From contig JAHFKN010000008.1 in the NCBI GenBank assembly GCA_023245355.1, positions 1 to 49,876 of the forward strand: a DNA stretch of 49,876 bases, in the 5' to 3' direction. The translations under genes were made by a program, and so were the position numbers. Position 1 is the stretch's first letter. Every line of letters begins with the position of its first letter. Source of the stretch: Candidatus Gottesmanbacteria bacterium. Its GTDB lineage: Bacteria; Patescibacteriota; Microgenomatia; UBA10105; UBA927. The notes beneath the pieces were generated by a model, which did no database searches, was not told the DNA's origin, and saw only the letters and a list, made by a program, of their open reading frames with translations. This document shows positions 39,629 to 49,673 of the stretch, in pieces.

Positions 39629-39895
39629 ATGCCGGGTTTTTTGTTTAAAGAAAAATGGGCGCATGTCGTAGGGGAGACATTCGAGCGGGAACGCCGGGGG
39701 ACCGCTGCACGGGAACGATTACGTGCCAGATTGTCGCTTCTGACTGAAGACTCGACGGAAATAGCGGACGCCGCGCGTCTGGGAACCACATTTATCGGAT
39801 TAGAAGGGTGGACGCCTGAGCAATTATTACAGGCTGCACGTAGACGGTTTCAGGCGGCACGGGGACGGGGGGACGATCTTCCTATACACAGCTAA
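39629..39895 (+). CDS. Small hypothetical protein
   Basis: Open frame MPGFLFKEKWAHVVGETFERERRGTAARERLRARL... Confidence 0.5.
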   Translation: MPGFLFKEKWAHVVGETFERERRGTAARERLRARLSLLTEDSTEIADAARLGTTFIGLEGWTPEQLLQAARRRFQAARGRGDDLPIHS

Positions 39896-39910
39896 TACGC
39901 TCAACGATCT

Positions 39911-42900
39911 CTATTTTTGCGGTTTTTTGGCGAATGTTACCTGCAGGGTATTGCCGGATACATCGATGCGGCTGGCTGACCAGCGCTGATCAATCCGTCC
40001 GTTTAGATGCGTAAGTACTAAGTCATTGAAGTGATCCAGACCCTGATGGATTGTTTTTTCCCACGGGCGGGCAAGAAGCGGCAAGTGAAGCTGTAACGTA
40101 TCCCTTTTTACTATGAGGCCAAGCGTCGGGTCCGGTACGAGTGTACCGGCAAATTGTGCTTCGCCGACTATCGTTCTGGCTTTCATATCGGCAAGTCTGA
40201 CCGTATTTCCTTCAATAATAATTTTTCCGCCGGTGATTCTTGCGCCCGGAAGTTCCACTGATGAGCGGACGTAATCCATAAGTTCTCCCGGGGTCAGCTG
40301 GACTGCCGCATTTGATTCTTTTGTTTTATTCAGGACGTACTTGATACGGTCTTCCACTCCGTCCGGAAGCCGTTCAGCGGTTCTAGGCTTTTCTGAGGCA
40401 GGAATCCGTTCTGATGACGTGGTAGTAGTAACATCAGGGGATGCGATACTTGATGCAACGGTTTCCGATGGAGTAAGAGGTAAAGATTCAGGCTGCTCAC
40501 CTGCGAGATTTTCCAGATGTTCCCGTGCTGTCTCTGGGGCTAATGGCAGGGCTGCCGTAATTTCCTGCGATGCATCTTTGGCAAATATCTCTATGTCAGG
40601 AGATGCCTGCATATTGGCCGCAAGGTTAGTCATGTCCGTTATGGAGACTTTTCCGTCTTTGAGTTCATATACAAGTCCTAATGCGTCCAGTGCACGTCCG
40701 AAGTATGCATCAAAACGCGCAGGATTCATGGTTTTGAGTGAGGGATACATATGGTCATACATGTTCGTCAGATGTGTTTCCAGATGTTCTTTGGTAAATT
40801 GCTCACCTGCTTTTTTGGCCATATCTTCCCAGGCCATAGCTTTATAGACCTCGTTATCGGAAAGCGGGACGGAGGGCTCCGCGAGTCCGAGCTGCTGCAG
40901 CTGCATGTATACTGTTTCCTTCGGATCCATGGTGGCAGCAAGTGACGGTAATACGCGGGCAACATCAGGAGTGCCGCGTGCGTCCGTAATCATCCAGGCG
41001 ACTTCACGTTCTTCCATAAGGGGCGAATTTGCATTGTATCCGCCGACAGCAGCCAGCGAGCCTGCGCGTACGGCGAGATTACCCTGAAATACTGCCGGAA
41101 CGCTTTGGGCTTCGCCGTGGCGGACCAGCGCGTCAAAGATTTCAAACGCGCGGTGGTGCGCAAACAGCAGCGGATATGCAACATATGCGTCTTTGGGAAG
41201 CTGATAGGTGCCGCTTACCATATCAATGGTCTGGTCAGCGTCCATTGTATCCATGACACTCGAAAGATACGTGGTTTCTATCGGCATACCGGTGCTGTTT
41301 TCTGCAATAAGCGTGACTTCCGGTGATTCTGCGGGCCGCGCTGACAGGAGTGACAATTCATAATTGGTCATGTCGCGTTTGATAGTACCTGCTGACGGCT
41401 GCTGTGCATACGTATGGTTGACGTACAGGATTTGTACATCGGGATGGTCTGCTTTAAACCGGTCAATTTCCGCTTTCGTGTTGCCGGGTAATGTGCTGTT
41501 TACTGATCCGGCCGGCGGCGTTATCGTTGCCTCATACACGACGAATGCCGTGTGATTGGGGTCAAGCGGGGTACCGTCTGCCTTGGTTTGTCCGGTATAG
41601 GAATTGAGCCGCTGATAAATGGTGTCGCCGTTTTGTATAAGCGGAACGGATACGATGGCGCGTGTATCAGGGTGTAATGCCGGATTTTCCTGGGCTTTGA
41701 GTAAATCAACCGTCTGGATTTCTTCCGGGGTGAGGGTGGTAAGATACCAGTCAATTTCTTCCCGTTCATTCAGTTTCACCATGTTGTTTTCGGTAAGTCT
41801 GGAAGATTTGCGGCTGGCCCGTGCTTCACGGTCCAAAAATGCTTCATCATATCCGAACGGGCTTAGCAGTTTTTCACCCTGGGGTGTCTGTAACAGCCCT
41901 TCTACCGGAGCAGCCTCGAGTACTTCACGGTATGGGATAAAAATCGGTATCCACGGGAGTTCAGGTGCCGGGGTGCCCGGTGTTACGATCGTTTCGACGT
42001 TGTATGGAATTTCAAGCGGGGTAGCAGCAAAAATTTTCCCCGGTTCGTCGGTCTGGAATACTTTTGTGAGCGAAATCTGATGCACGGCTTCGGTCCGTAC
42101 CTCTGTCATCGGTGTGGGTACGATGGGTACGGTTCCTATTGCAGGTCCCGTAGTCTCCGGCATGCCGAGTTTTTCAAGCAGCGGAGCAAGTTCTGCTTTG
42201 CTGGGTAAATCCGCATCGCGTCCGAAATAACTCATCCTAAGAAGCAACGCATCTATTTTGTCCTGATCGGATCCTTTTTCCAAAAGTGCCAGGGCTTCCA
42301 TGGGACCTTTACCGGTAGCAACGAGTTCCTGGTAATGATTGATCGCCGCGTCGTTCATCTCGGAAAAATGATGGACTGCTTCCGGGCTGAACAGTTCTTT
42401 AGGAACGGATATATGTGCATCATTGGCAATTCTGGAAATATCGAATTCCCGAACGTGCGTATCGCCGAACGTCGCGTCACGAAGGCGCGCTACATGATCG
42501 TACGGGTTGGCACCGTTTTCGCCGAACGAGACATTCTGGGGCAGTCCGTCTGACGTGTGCGGTACATAATGCTGTTCATACAGGCGGAATAAGTTTTTCA
42601 CTCCATTGGCGCTTGCAACCGGATGTTCTCCGCTGGATTTATTCAGGAAATAATCCCAGAGTCCGCCCTCCTGTAAGTCTTTACCCTGGATATCCATCAT
42701 CGTGCCGCCCGGCACGTGAGGTGTTTCCGGTACGGCTATCGATGTAGCCGGGAGTGTTTCGATTTTTGCAGGGATAACTTCAGGCGCGCGCCATTCCAGT
42801 CCGTTTGCTTTCAAATCCGCGGTCAGTTTTGCAAGCTGATCGGGAGTTCCTTTGAATTCACCGGTTTCCGTGAAGGACACGGTACTTACAACGTGTTTGT

Positions 42901-45874
42901 CTGCATCCAGAAGCTGCCAGTTATGGGCGGCGTCCATATATTTGAGCGTATAGTCTTCCGGCAATTTGGCAGTGATGGGTTCTCCGCCTGCCGTAGTCAG
43001 GTGGGGGACAGTGACGAGATCATGAACGCTTGAAACTGCTTCACCCGCTTTATGCGGATCCACAAATGACAATCCTGCTTTTTCCAGGGTGTTCTTGAAT
43101 TGCTGTTCTGTCAGGTGTGTTCCTAGTACGACATCTTCCTGACCCTTCAAGTTGTTCAGCAGACTGGTATCCAGTTTTGCGTCATAAAATACAGCACCGT
43201 TTTCCGTGTGCGGAGTGACGATCATTTCTTTCGGCAGTTGATACACGTTGTGTCCTACGGAAACGATATGCCCGGCGGTCGGAGGCGAAAGTTCTATGTG
43301 ACTCGTTCCGTCGGGAGTAGGTACATTTGCGAATTCGGCAGGTCCTCTGGTGACGGTATCAGCACTTCCGATATGAGCAAGCCCCTGGAATGCGGCTCCT
43401 ACTGCTGCTCCCACGACTCCTGCTTTGACACCGTATTTGATGGCTTCGATACGTGATTCTGCTTTAAATTCTTCCAGTATGGCGTCCAGGCCGAGGGCCT
43501 TTTCATCGCCGCTTAGGTTTTTGCCGGCAAGCGGCCATCTCCGGCGAATCATTTCCGCTTCAGGCGCATAGGAAGAAACGAGATTGAGTGTCAATTTTAC
43601 CGGATCGTCCATCATGTCCAGTGTGTTGGCTCCTTCCCGCAGTACCTGGGTTTGCGATACCGTCAGTTTTTCCATGAATTCCGGGAATGTATTGCCTCCT
43701 AATACCAGTTCCGCCTGCTCTGCATGCGAGGATAGATATGACTCGACATCGGCCAGTGCTTTGTTGGCTGTAAGATCCAGGGCGCTGCGTTCGCTTTCGA
43801 TTGCTTCACGGTTGGAATACTGTATCAGACCGATTCTTTTAGGGCCGGTTTCGCTGACTGCTTTGCGTGCATGCAGGTCAGCAACGGTTGCAAATGCTGC
43901 CCGTAATTCATCATCCGTCAGGTTGGCTTTCAGGACGTCGTTTTCGTAGAGCGAGGATTGAAGTGAAGCGATCATTTCGTCGGCTCTGCGTTGTTTGACC
44001 GAAAATTTTTCGAACCAGTTCCTCCGTTTTTGCGTTTCGGTAAACTGCGCACCGCTTTCGCGTTCGCGCAGGTGGGTCATGTAGTCTTTCTGCAATTGGC
44101 CGTACTCGCGCCATCCGGCAAATAGTCCTCCTGCGAGTGCGCCTCCTGTCAGGCTGCCTAACGGCCCGGTGATACTGGCAACTGCTTTAAACGGTGCGGT
44201 TTTGAGGAAATTGACGGCAGAAAGCGCTATGGCAACGCCGGAGCCGATTGTCGCCTCATTAAAGACCATCGGTATCAGTACATTTTTCCGGTTGAGCCAC
44301 TCTGCAATTTCGCGGATATGCCCGACGCCTTTTTCGACAGCAGTGGGTTCCAGACTGGTTACTTCTCCCATTGTCCCTAGTCCGAGCCGAATCTGCATGG
44401 AATTGATTGCTTCGTCGATATTGGCAAGACCGCCTTCATGAGACATCTTTGTGCGCAGCGTTTCTGCTACCTCATACAGACTCGAACTATATAACTCTGC
44501 CTCAGCAAAAATATCCGGTCGTGTGTTATTTAACGTGGCTTTGAAGAATTCTTTTGTTCGTGTATCAAATTCTGCTTTGTCCGGTATCTCGCCTTCGGCA
44601 TACTGTTTGAGTAATGTTTGTATTCCCTCTATGAGCGGTTTATGTTCAGCTTTTTCAGGGTCGAGAATCTCCAGTTTTTCTCCGAGTTGTTTTCGTACGA
44701 ACTGGTCTGCCTTATCAAAGTCTGCTCCGAACCGCATACGGACCGCTTTGGCTTCGCGCTCCAATGTTTCGAGGCCCTTGATTTCTCCTGTAAGCCGCAT
44801 CGTGCCGATTTCTTCCAGCGCGAGGTTCTGAATCGTCGTCCGCATGCCTACTTTGTCTTTGAACCATTCGACTGCTTTTGTGCCGATACGAAGCACGAAG
44901 TTCGAATCAGCCAGCTTCGCGTTATATTTGTCGGTTGCCCTGCGTTCTGCAAGCCGTATCGCGTCTTCGGCAAACGGCGTTTCCGCGGTTTTTAACATGT
45001 CGATGTAGTATTGGCGGGCTTTTTCATGGAAGTAAATGCCGCCGATGCTTTGTTTCCAGGTCGTGACGGCGAAGTTTTCCATGCCATGAATTGTGTCTTT
45101 TGTTTTTTCCCAGAGGTTCCGTGTGGCGTTTGCACGCTCCTGTGCCTGCGGATGGGTAAGTTTCTGCATGCTGCGGTCAGCTAAATCAAGCGCCCTAGTT
45201 TCGTAGGCTTTAAGGCCTACGATGGTAATGATATTGGGATCTTCCGTCATGGTTTCCAGAATCTCGCGTGCCCCTTTTGCCGATGTGGGGACTGGTTCCG
45301 GTTTTTCCGGCGCAGGCTCAGCAATTGGCTGTTCCGGTTGGGGCGGCAGTCCTTGGGTTTCCGGAGTAACCGGTTGGTCTGCTGTCTGTTCCGGTGCGGC
45401 GGCAGGTGCCGGCGCGTCTGTTTGTACCGGTGTTTCAGCAGCGGGTGCGGCATTGGGTGTTTCTGTCTGCTTGGCGGCCTCCGCTATTTCCGTCTTAGCA
45501 GCTGCCGCAGGCGCTTCCTGAGGGGTGAGCGTAAGTGTGTCCTTGGTGATCATGTGCGGCGTTCCCTGTTCGTCTGTCCATTGGAGGCCGGAAACTTTTT
45601 CCCACGGAACTTCGTCAAATGCATTGAGATTCGTAAGCGGTTTGTCGATAAGTTTTCCTTCGTCACCCTTTTTGCGGCTTAATTCCTTAACAAGCGGTAT
45701 CACGCTGCCGACACCGTCGTTTGCCCGTTTTTCTGCGCCCAAAATAGTGACATACGTCACTTCTTTCCCGCTGATTTGCTGCGGCGTGGAAAGATAAATT
45801 GCCGTTTCACCCACAATGATTGATTGGGGCTTATTGATTTCAGGATGCTGTTGTGCGGGTAGTGGTTCAGCCAT
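39911..45874 (-). CDS. Giant (1987 aa) protein with hydrophobic segments and an apparent degenerate GT2-like segment
   Basis: Single uninterrupted ORF; Pro/Ala-rich linker; hydrophobic GSGVAIALSAVNFL...GSLTGGALAGGLFAG and VKAGVVGAAVGAAFQGLA; GT2-like segment (IVSVPLIQNGDTIYQRLNSYTGQ ... VFQGNLAVRAGSLAAVGGYN...EEREVAWMI) about 40980-41680. Confidence 0.85.
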   Translation of the reverse strand: MAEPLPAQQHPEINKPQSIIVGETAIYLSTPQQISGKEVTYVTILGAEKRANDGVGSVIPLVKELSRKKGDEGKLIDKPLTNLNAFDEVPWEKVSGLQWTDEQGTPHMITKDTLTLTPQEAPAAAAKTEIAEAAKQTETPNAAPAAETPVQTDAPAPAAAPEQTADQPVTPETQGLPPQPEQPIAEPAPEKPEPVPTSAKGAREILETMTEDPNIITIVGLKAYETRALDLADRSMQKLTHPQAQERANATRNLWEKTKDTIHGMENFAVTTWKQSIGGIYFHEKARQYYIDMLKTAETPFAEDAIRLAERRATDKYNAKLADSNFVLRIGTKAVEWFKDKVGMRTTIQNLALEEIGTMRLTGEIKGLETLEREAKAVRMRFGADFDKADQFVRKQLGEKLEILDPEKAEHKPLIEGIQTLLKQYAEGEIPDKAEFDTRTKEFFKATLNNTRPDIFAEAELYSSSLYEVAETLRTKMSHEGGLANIDEAINSMQIRLGLGTMGEVTSLEPTAVEKGVGHIREIAEWLNRKNVLIPMVFNEATIGSGVAIALSAVNFLKTAPFKAVASITGPLGSLTGGALAGGLFAGWREYGQLQKDYMTHLRERESGAQFTETQKRRNWFEKFSVKQRRADEMIASLQSSLYENDVLKANLTDDELRAAFATVADLHARKAVSETGPKRIGLIQYSNREAIESERSALDLTANKALADVESYLSSHAEQAELVLGGNTFPEFMEKLTVSQTQVLREGANTLDMMDDPVKLTLNLVSSYAPEAEMIRRRWPLAGKNLSGDEKALGLDAILEEFKAESRIEAIKYGVKAGVVGAAVGAAFQGLAHIGSADTVTRGPAEFANVPTPDGTSHIELSPPTAGHIVSVGHNVYQLPKEMIVTPHTENGAVFYDAKLDTSLLNNLKGQEDVVLGTHLTEQQFKNTLEKAGLSFVDPHKAGEAVSSVHDLVTVPHLTTAGGEPITAKLPEDYTLKYMDAAHNWQLLDADKHVVSTVSFTETGEFKGTPDQLAKLTADLKANGLEWRAPEVIPAKIETLPATSIAVPETPHVPGGTMMDIQGKDLQEGGLWDYFLNKSSGEHPVASANGVKNLFRLYEQHYVPHTSDGLPQNVSFGENGANPYDHVARLRDATFGDTHVREFDISRIANDAHISVPKELFSPEAVHHFSEMNDAAINHYQELVATGKGPMEALALLEKGSDQDKIDALLLRMSYFGRDADLPSKAELAPLLEKLGMPETTGPAIGTVPIVPTPMTEVRTEAVHQISLTKVFQTDEPGKIFAATPLEIPYNVETIVTPGTPAPELPWIPIFIPYREVLEAAPVEGLLQTPQGEKLLSPFGYDEAFLDREARASRKSSRLTENNMVKLNEREEIDWYLTTLTPEEIQTVDLLKAQENPALHPDTRAIVSVPLIQNGDTIYQRLNSYTGQTKADGTPLDPNHTAFVVYEATITPPAGSVNSTLPGNTKAEIDRFKADHPDVQILYVNHTYAQQPSAGTIKRDMTNYELSLLSARPAESPEVTLIAENSTGMPIETTYLSSVMDTMDADQTIDMVSGTYQLPKDAYVAYPLLFAHHRAFEIFDALVRHGEAQSVPAVFQGNLAVRAGSLAAVGGYNANSPLMEEREVAWMITDARGTPDVARVLPSLAATMDPKETVYMQLQQLGLAEPSVPLSDNEVYKAMAWEDMAKKAGEQFTKEHLETHLTNMYDHMYPSLKTMNPARFDAYFGRALDALGLVYELKDGKVSITDMTNLAANMQASPDIEIFAKDASQEITAALPLAPETAREHLENLAGEQPESLPLTPSETVASSIASPDVTTTTSSERIPASEKPRTAERLPDGVEDRIKYVLNKTKESNAAVQLTPGELMDYVRSSVELPGARITGGKIIIEGNTVRLADMKARTIVGEAQFAGTLVPDPTLGLIVKRDTLQLHLPLLARPWEKTIHQGLDHFNDLVLTHLNGRIDQRWSASRIDVSGNTLQVTFAKKPQK

Positions 45875-45880
45875 ACGGGA

Positions 45881-46216
45881 TTAGTGTATTTTCTTTTCCT
45901 CGCCGATATACAGCCTGCGGAAATCGGTAAAAATTTGCGCAACCAGTACATCAGGTTCTTTGACGAAGCTGCTGATAAACGTTTGGACATCCTCAGGAGC
46001 GGGATTTGTTTTGATAAGTTCAGCAAGTTTCGTGACAGCTTCCGGATTTGCACTGCTGACCATTTCAATCGTGCGAAGCGTGAGGTATTGGTTTAATCGC
46101 TCCGTAAGTTCGCGCTTAATATCGGCTTTTGTCGCGTCATCCAGGGGGGTTGCGGCAAATTTTTCCGCAATCAAACCGCTGATAAACGAATCGATTGCCG
46201 GCAGGGAAATATCCAT
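45881..46216 (-). CDS. Small helical hypothetical protein
   Basis: MDISLPAIDSFISGLIAEKFAATPLDDATKADIKRELTERLNQYL...; 7 nt before the giant gene. Confidence 0.7.
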   Translation of the reverse strand: MDISLPAIDSFISGLIAEKFAATPLDDATKADIKRELTERLNQYLTLRTIEMVSSANPEAVTKLAELIKTNPAPEDVQTFISSFVKEPDVLVAQIFTDFRRLYIGEEKKIH

Positions 46217-46367
46217 ATATCCACAGTAGGTGAGTGGTGGCTATGTGTCAAGGACTCCACTACTATATCGCAATATCACTTACTCGCTAAAACTACGTCC
46301 TGATTATTTATATTGATATAGTTGTTGTGTGCGTTCGGGAAGTCGTACGACACCGGGAGTACCCGCA

Positions 46368-46748
46368 TTATTTAGAAGCCGCTTTGGAAGAGCCGGTCCA
46401 CACTAATTTTACATTCTGTTTTATCACCCGGTCAGCCAATTCCTGGGCTTCTTTATATTGACCAGCTTTGATGAGTTGCTGGACTGATGCTATGGCAGGT
46501 TTTGCTACTCCGTCTTCGTAGTCCCGCAGGTAGGGCACGATGACGTGGGAAATTTCTGAAAAATTATCATCCAGATGCGGCAGCGCTTTGTATAACTCTT
46601 CCAGCGTCATGCCGGGTTTGAGGCGTTCAAGAATAAGCTGCGCCAATGTCTGAGCGCGTTCTTCGCTCATTTCTTCCGCTTCTACTTTTTGTTTGATGAG
46701 GTCAACGATATCTGCCTCTATTTGTTCCCTGATGTCATCGGGTGTCAT
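46368..46748 (-). CDS. Small helical hypothetical protein
   Basis: MTPDDIREQIEADIVDLIKQKVEAEEMSEERAQTLAQLILERLKPGM... Confidence 0.7.
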   Translation of the reverse strand: MTPDDIREQIEADIVDLIKQKVEAEEMSEERAQTLAQLILERLKPGMTLEELYKALPHLDDNFSEISHVIVPYLRDYEDGVAKPAIASVQQLIKAGQYKEAQELADRVIKQNVKLVWTGSSKAASK

Positions 46749-46797
46749 ACAGAGTAAGTATCTCGTATCGGGGGCGTGGTCCGCAAGGGGTGGGGTG

Positions 46798-47688
46798 TTA
46801 TGACGTGAGGAATTTGGGATCCTGGTCGGACGGATAGGGGAATATCATGCCTTTTGCTTTGGAGAACGTGCTGATGTGTGTGCTGTTATCTATCTGGGTC
46901 ACCAGTGCGTCGAGCGCTTCGGGGACGGCGCCGTATACGAATCTCCGCAGCGTGCCAAGAGACAAGTGATCCCAGGAGGGAATTTCAAATACTAATTGCG
47001 GCTGCAGGTTGGGGTCTTTTTGGATATAGCACCGCAGGGGCTCTGATTTGTCATAGAGTTCCGTTCCTCCGTTTTGGATGGAAACTCCTCCTGCTGCCAT
47101 CGTAATGTCCCGTTCTCCGTGGGTGCGGATGACATTCATGACGTCAGACATGTCGTACGGACGCATTTTGCCGGCAACGCGCACAAGCACTGTGGCCGGG
47201 TGCGCAGACGGGTCGGTGAGATCGATACCGGTGAGTGCTGTACAAATTTCGAAATTTTTGCCGGATTGTGCGAGCGCGCCGTTTTCCGGATCCGTCAGCC
47301 AATGTTCGATGCTGATTGGTTTTTCCAATACTTTCGGAATGTCGTCGGGAGCTTCTGCGTTATAACTTACCTGCACAGTGTCGGAATAGAGTCTGATCGT
47401 CCGTCCCGGCCGGTCAGAAATTTCACCTACGAGTCCCTCACACGCCGATTTGTTGATAACGCCCTGGACAAGCAGGCCGGTTATGTCCTGCAGTGCTTTC
47501 TCGCGGGCTACCTCAAACGGCCATTCTGATGGGGAGCTGTTGACGGGTTTATGGATAACCGTTTCCGTAAATCCGGGGGTCACCTGGTTGACGCGGTTTT
47601 CGGGGAGGAGGGAACGGAACGCCATGACGCGCTCTTTCGATGATGTCACAATATCAAGATATATCGGTCGCTCGTTTTTCGGTGCCAT
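46798..47688 (-). CDS. Uncharacterised protein
   Basis: 296 aa ORF, MAPKNERPIYLDIVTSSKERVMAFRSLLPENRVNQ..., first gene of the minus-strand run. Confidence 0.7.
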   Translation of the reverse strand: MAPKNERPIYLDIVTSSKERVMAFRSLLPENRVNQVTPGFTETVIHKPVNSSPSEWPFEVAREKALQDITGLLVQGVINKSACEGLVGEISDRPGRTIRLYSDTVQVSYNAEAPDDIPKVLEKPISIEHWLTDPENGALAQSGKNFEICTALTGIDLTDPSAHPATVLVRVAGKMRPYDMSDVMNVIRTHGERDITMAAGGVSIQNGGTELYDKSEPLRCYIQKDPNLQPQLVFEIPSWDHLSLGTLRRFVYGAVPEALDALVTQIDNSTHISTFSKAKGMIFPYPSDQDPKFLTS

Positions 47689-47733
47689 TGCTTAATAAGT
47701 GATTTGATACAGCAAACGAGCAGGTAACAATAA

Positions 47734-47773
47734 AATTCACGATGTGTGTCATTTTTTTGATCGTGAATTTTCT
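47734..47773. promoter_or_regulatory. Perfect 12-bp inverted repeat in divergent intergenic region
   Basis: AAAATTCACGAT (47734-47745)/ATCGTGAATTTT (47762-47773), between divergent genes at 47688(-) and 47873(+). Confidence 0.55.
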
Positions 47774-47872
47774 CCTTTGTTTATACATGAATGCATTGGG
47801 AGCAGGTCAACTGGAAAAAAACAGGTGGATCTGTATCAAAGTACGGCAATTTTTTGTATAATACCTTTTCTT

Positions 47873-48280
47873 ATGGCAATACTGGAGCTTACCCTCTTAA
47901 AACCTGAAGCTGTCGGGGCCTCAATGAGGTCCAATCAATTGAGATCGCTTGCTGAAACTGCGTTTGTCCGCGAAGTACTGCCCGGAACGCGGCGTGAATG
48001 CATAACGGATGACCGGTGGAATAATCAGAGTCATTCCTGGTGGCTTACCGTCCGGAGGGATGGAATCGGCGTATTGGAAATCAAGCCGGAATGGAAGCAT
48101 GCGTCGATTCAGGTAGCGGACGGAAGAAGACCGCAGCGCCTGCGCGAGGTGACGTATACGCTTAACCGTCCGCAGGTGCAGTTATTGGCAGGAACACAAT
48201 TCATCGGGGAACAGGGTGACAGGGTGAGCATGTTGTTTAAAATGATTTGTTACACCGACGGCAAAACCCTTCCGTTTTAA
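47873..48280 (+). CDS. Hypothetical protein
   Basis: MAILELTLLKPEAVGASMRSNQLRSLAETAFVREVLPGTRRE...; inferred start 47873 within ORF 47744-48280. Confidence 0.55.
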   Translation: MAILELTLLKPEAVGASMRSNQLRSLAETAFVREVLPGTRRECITDDRWNNQSHSWWLTVRRDGIGVLEIKPEWKHASIQVADGRRPQRLREVTYTLNRPQVQLLAGTQFIGEQGDRVSMLFKMICYTDGKTLPF

Positions 48281-48338
48281 CACACTGTTTTGTATTTCCC
48301 ATTGGAAATATTTGATCTAATCCGGTAGGATAACTACT

Positions 48339-49616
48339 ATGCTTCCCTATACAAAAACCGTATTACCCAATGGCGTCCGGTTGATCCTGGTACCCATGGA
48401 AGGCGTCAATAGTGTCGCGACGTCCGTCATGGTCGGTGTCGGGAGCCGGTATGAAACCTCGGCCATCAATGGTATTTCCCATTTTCTCGAACACATGGTA
48501 TTTAAGGGAACCGAGAAATATCCGACAACGGACGACGTAAATACTATTGAGCGTGCAGGCGGGCTGCAGAACGCGTATACCGATATCGACATAACGAATT
48601 ACCACAATAAAGTGTTAAGTGAGGACTGGCATCTGGCGCTTGATATCAATAAAGAACTGGCGGTTAATCCCCGGCTCCCTGAAGAATGGGTAAACAAAGA
48701 ACGGAATGTGATTTTGGAGGAGATGAAGCGATACGAAGACGAGCCGGCCAACAAAGTAGAAGAAATATACCACGGATTACTGTATCCGGATACGAAATTA
48801 GGCATGCGCATCATCGGAGAAGAAGCAAGTTTAAAGTCTGTGGATGCCAACGAACTCCGCCGGTATCACACCCGGTGGTATGCGCCGGAGCGCATCGTCG
48901 TAATGCTTGCCGGTAAACTATCGGAACACAGCAAGGAGATAACGGAACAGGCAGAGGCGTGGTTCGGTTCGCTGCCGGCCAAAAAAACCGGCGATATTGA
49001 CGTCGTGACCCCGCATCAGGCCAAGCCGCAGCTTGCCGTAGTGACCAAGCGTGATGCAGCACAGGCGCATCTGATTGTGGGTCTGCGGGCATTTGCCCGT
49101 GACAGTGAAGACCGGTTTGCATGGGGACTGTTCAATCTTATTATGGGCGTGTCGTTTACCAGCCGGTTATTTAAGGAAATCCGGGAAAAACGGGGGCTTT
49201 GCTATCATGTGCGCAGCGGAAGTTCCGCATATCACGATGTCGGCAGCTGGGATATCTATGCGGGAGTAGCAACCGACAAAGTGACGGAAGCGACCAAGGC
49301 AATCATTGAGGAACTTTCCAAAGCAAAGGCCGGCGGAGTAACGGAAGATGAGCTTTCTGTCGCACGGAAACGGTTAAAGACCATGCTTGCGTTCCGGAGC
49401 GAAGATCCTGAATTCTGGACAGAATGGTACGGCCGTACAGAATTATTCGGCATGAAACTGATGACACTTGAAGACTATATCAAAAAGATAGATGCCGTAT
49501 CAGTTACTCACATTAATGCGCTCATTACCAAGTATTTCAAAACAGAGAGTCTGAATATGTCGCTGGTATGGAGCAAACCCCGTGATGAACAGCTTCTTAC
49601 GCTTCTGTCCCTTTGA
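48339..49616 (+). CDS. M16 family zinc peptidase (processing-peptidase-like)
   Basis: HFLEHMVFKGTEKYPT (HxxEH), NAYTDIDITNYHNKVL, RYHTRWYAPERIVVMLAG. Confidence 0.93.
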   Translation: MLPYTKTVLPNGVRLILVPMEGVNSVATSVMVGVGSRYETSAINGISHFLEHMVFKGTEKYPTTDDVNTIERAGGLQNAYTDIDITNYHNKVLSEDWHLALDINKELAVNPRLPEEWVNKERNVILEEMKRYEDEPANKVEEIYHGLLYPDTKLGMRIIGEEASLKSVDANELRRYHTRWYAPERIVVMLAGKLSEHSKEITEQAEAWFGSLPAKKTGDIDVVTPHQAKPQLAVVTKRDAAQAHLIVGLRAFARDSEDRFAWGLFNLIMGVSFTSRLFKEIREKRGLCYHVRSGSSAYHDVGSWDIYAGVATDKVTEATKAIIEELSKAKAGGVTEDELSVARKRLKTMLAFRSEDPEFWTEWYGRTELFGMKLMTLEDYIKKIDAVSVTHINALITKYFKTESLNMSLVWSKPRDEQLLTLLSL

Positions 49617-49673
49617 CGGTTGACCGCAAAGTTTACTATAGGGTAAAATGACCGCTTCTCATCTTTTTTCTCT

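Noticed and set aside
45222-45521. Plus-strand Gly/Ala/Ser-rich ORF opposite the giant gene's linker
   Set aside because: Reverse complement of the Pro/Ala-rich linker; low complexity.
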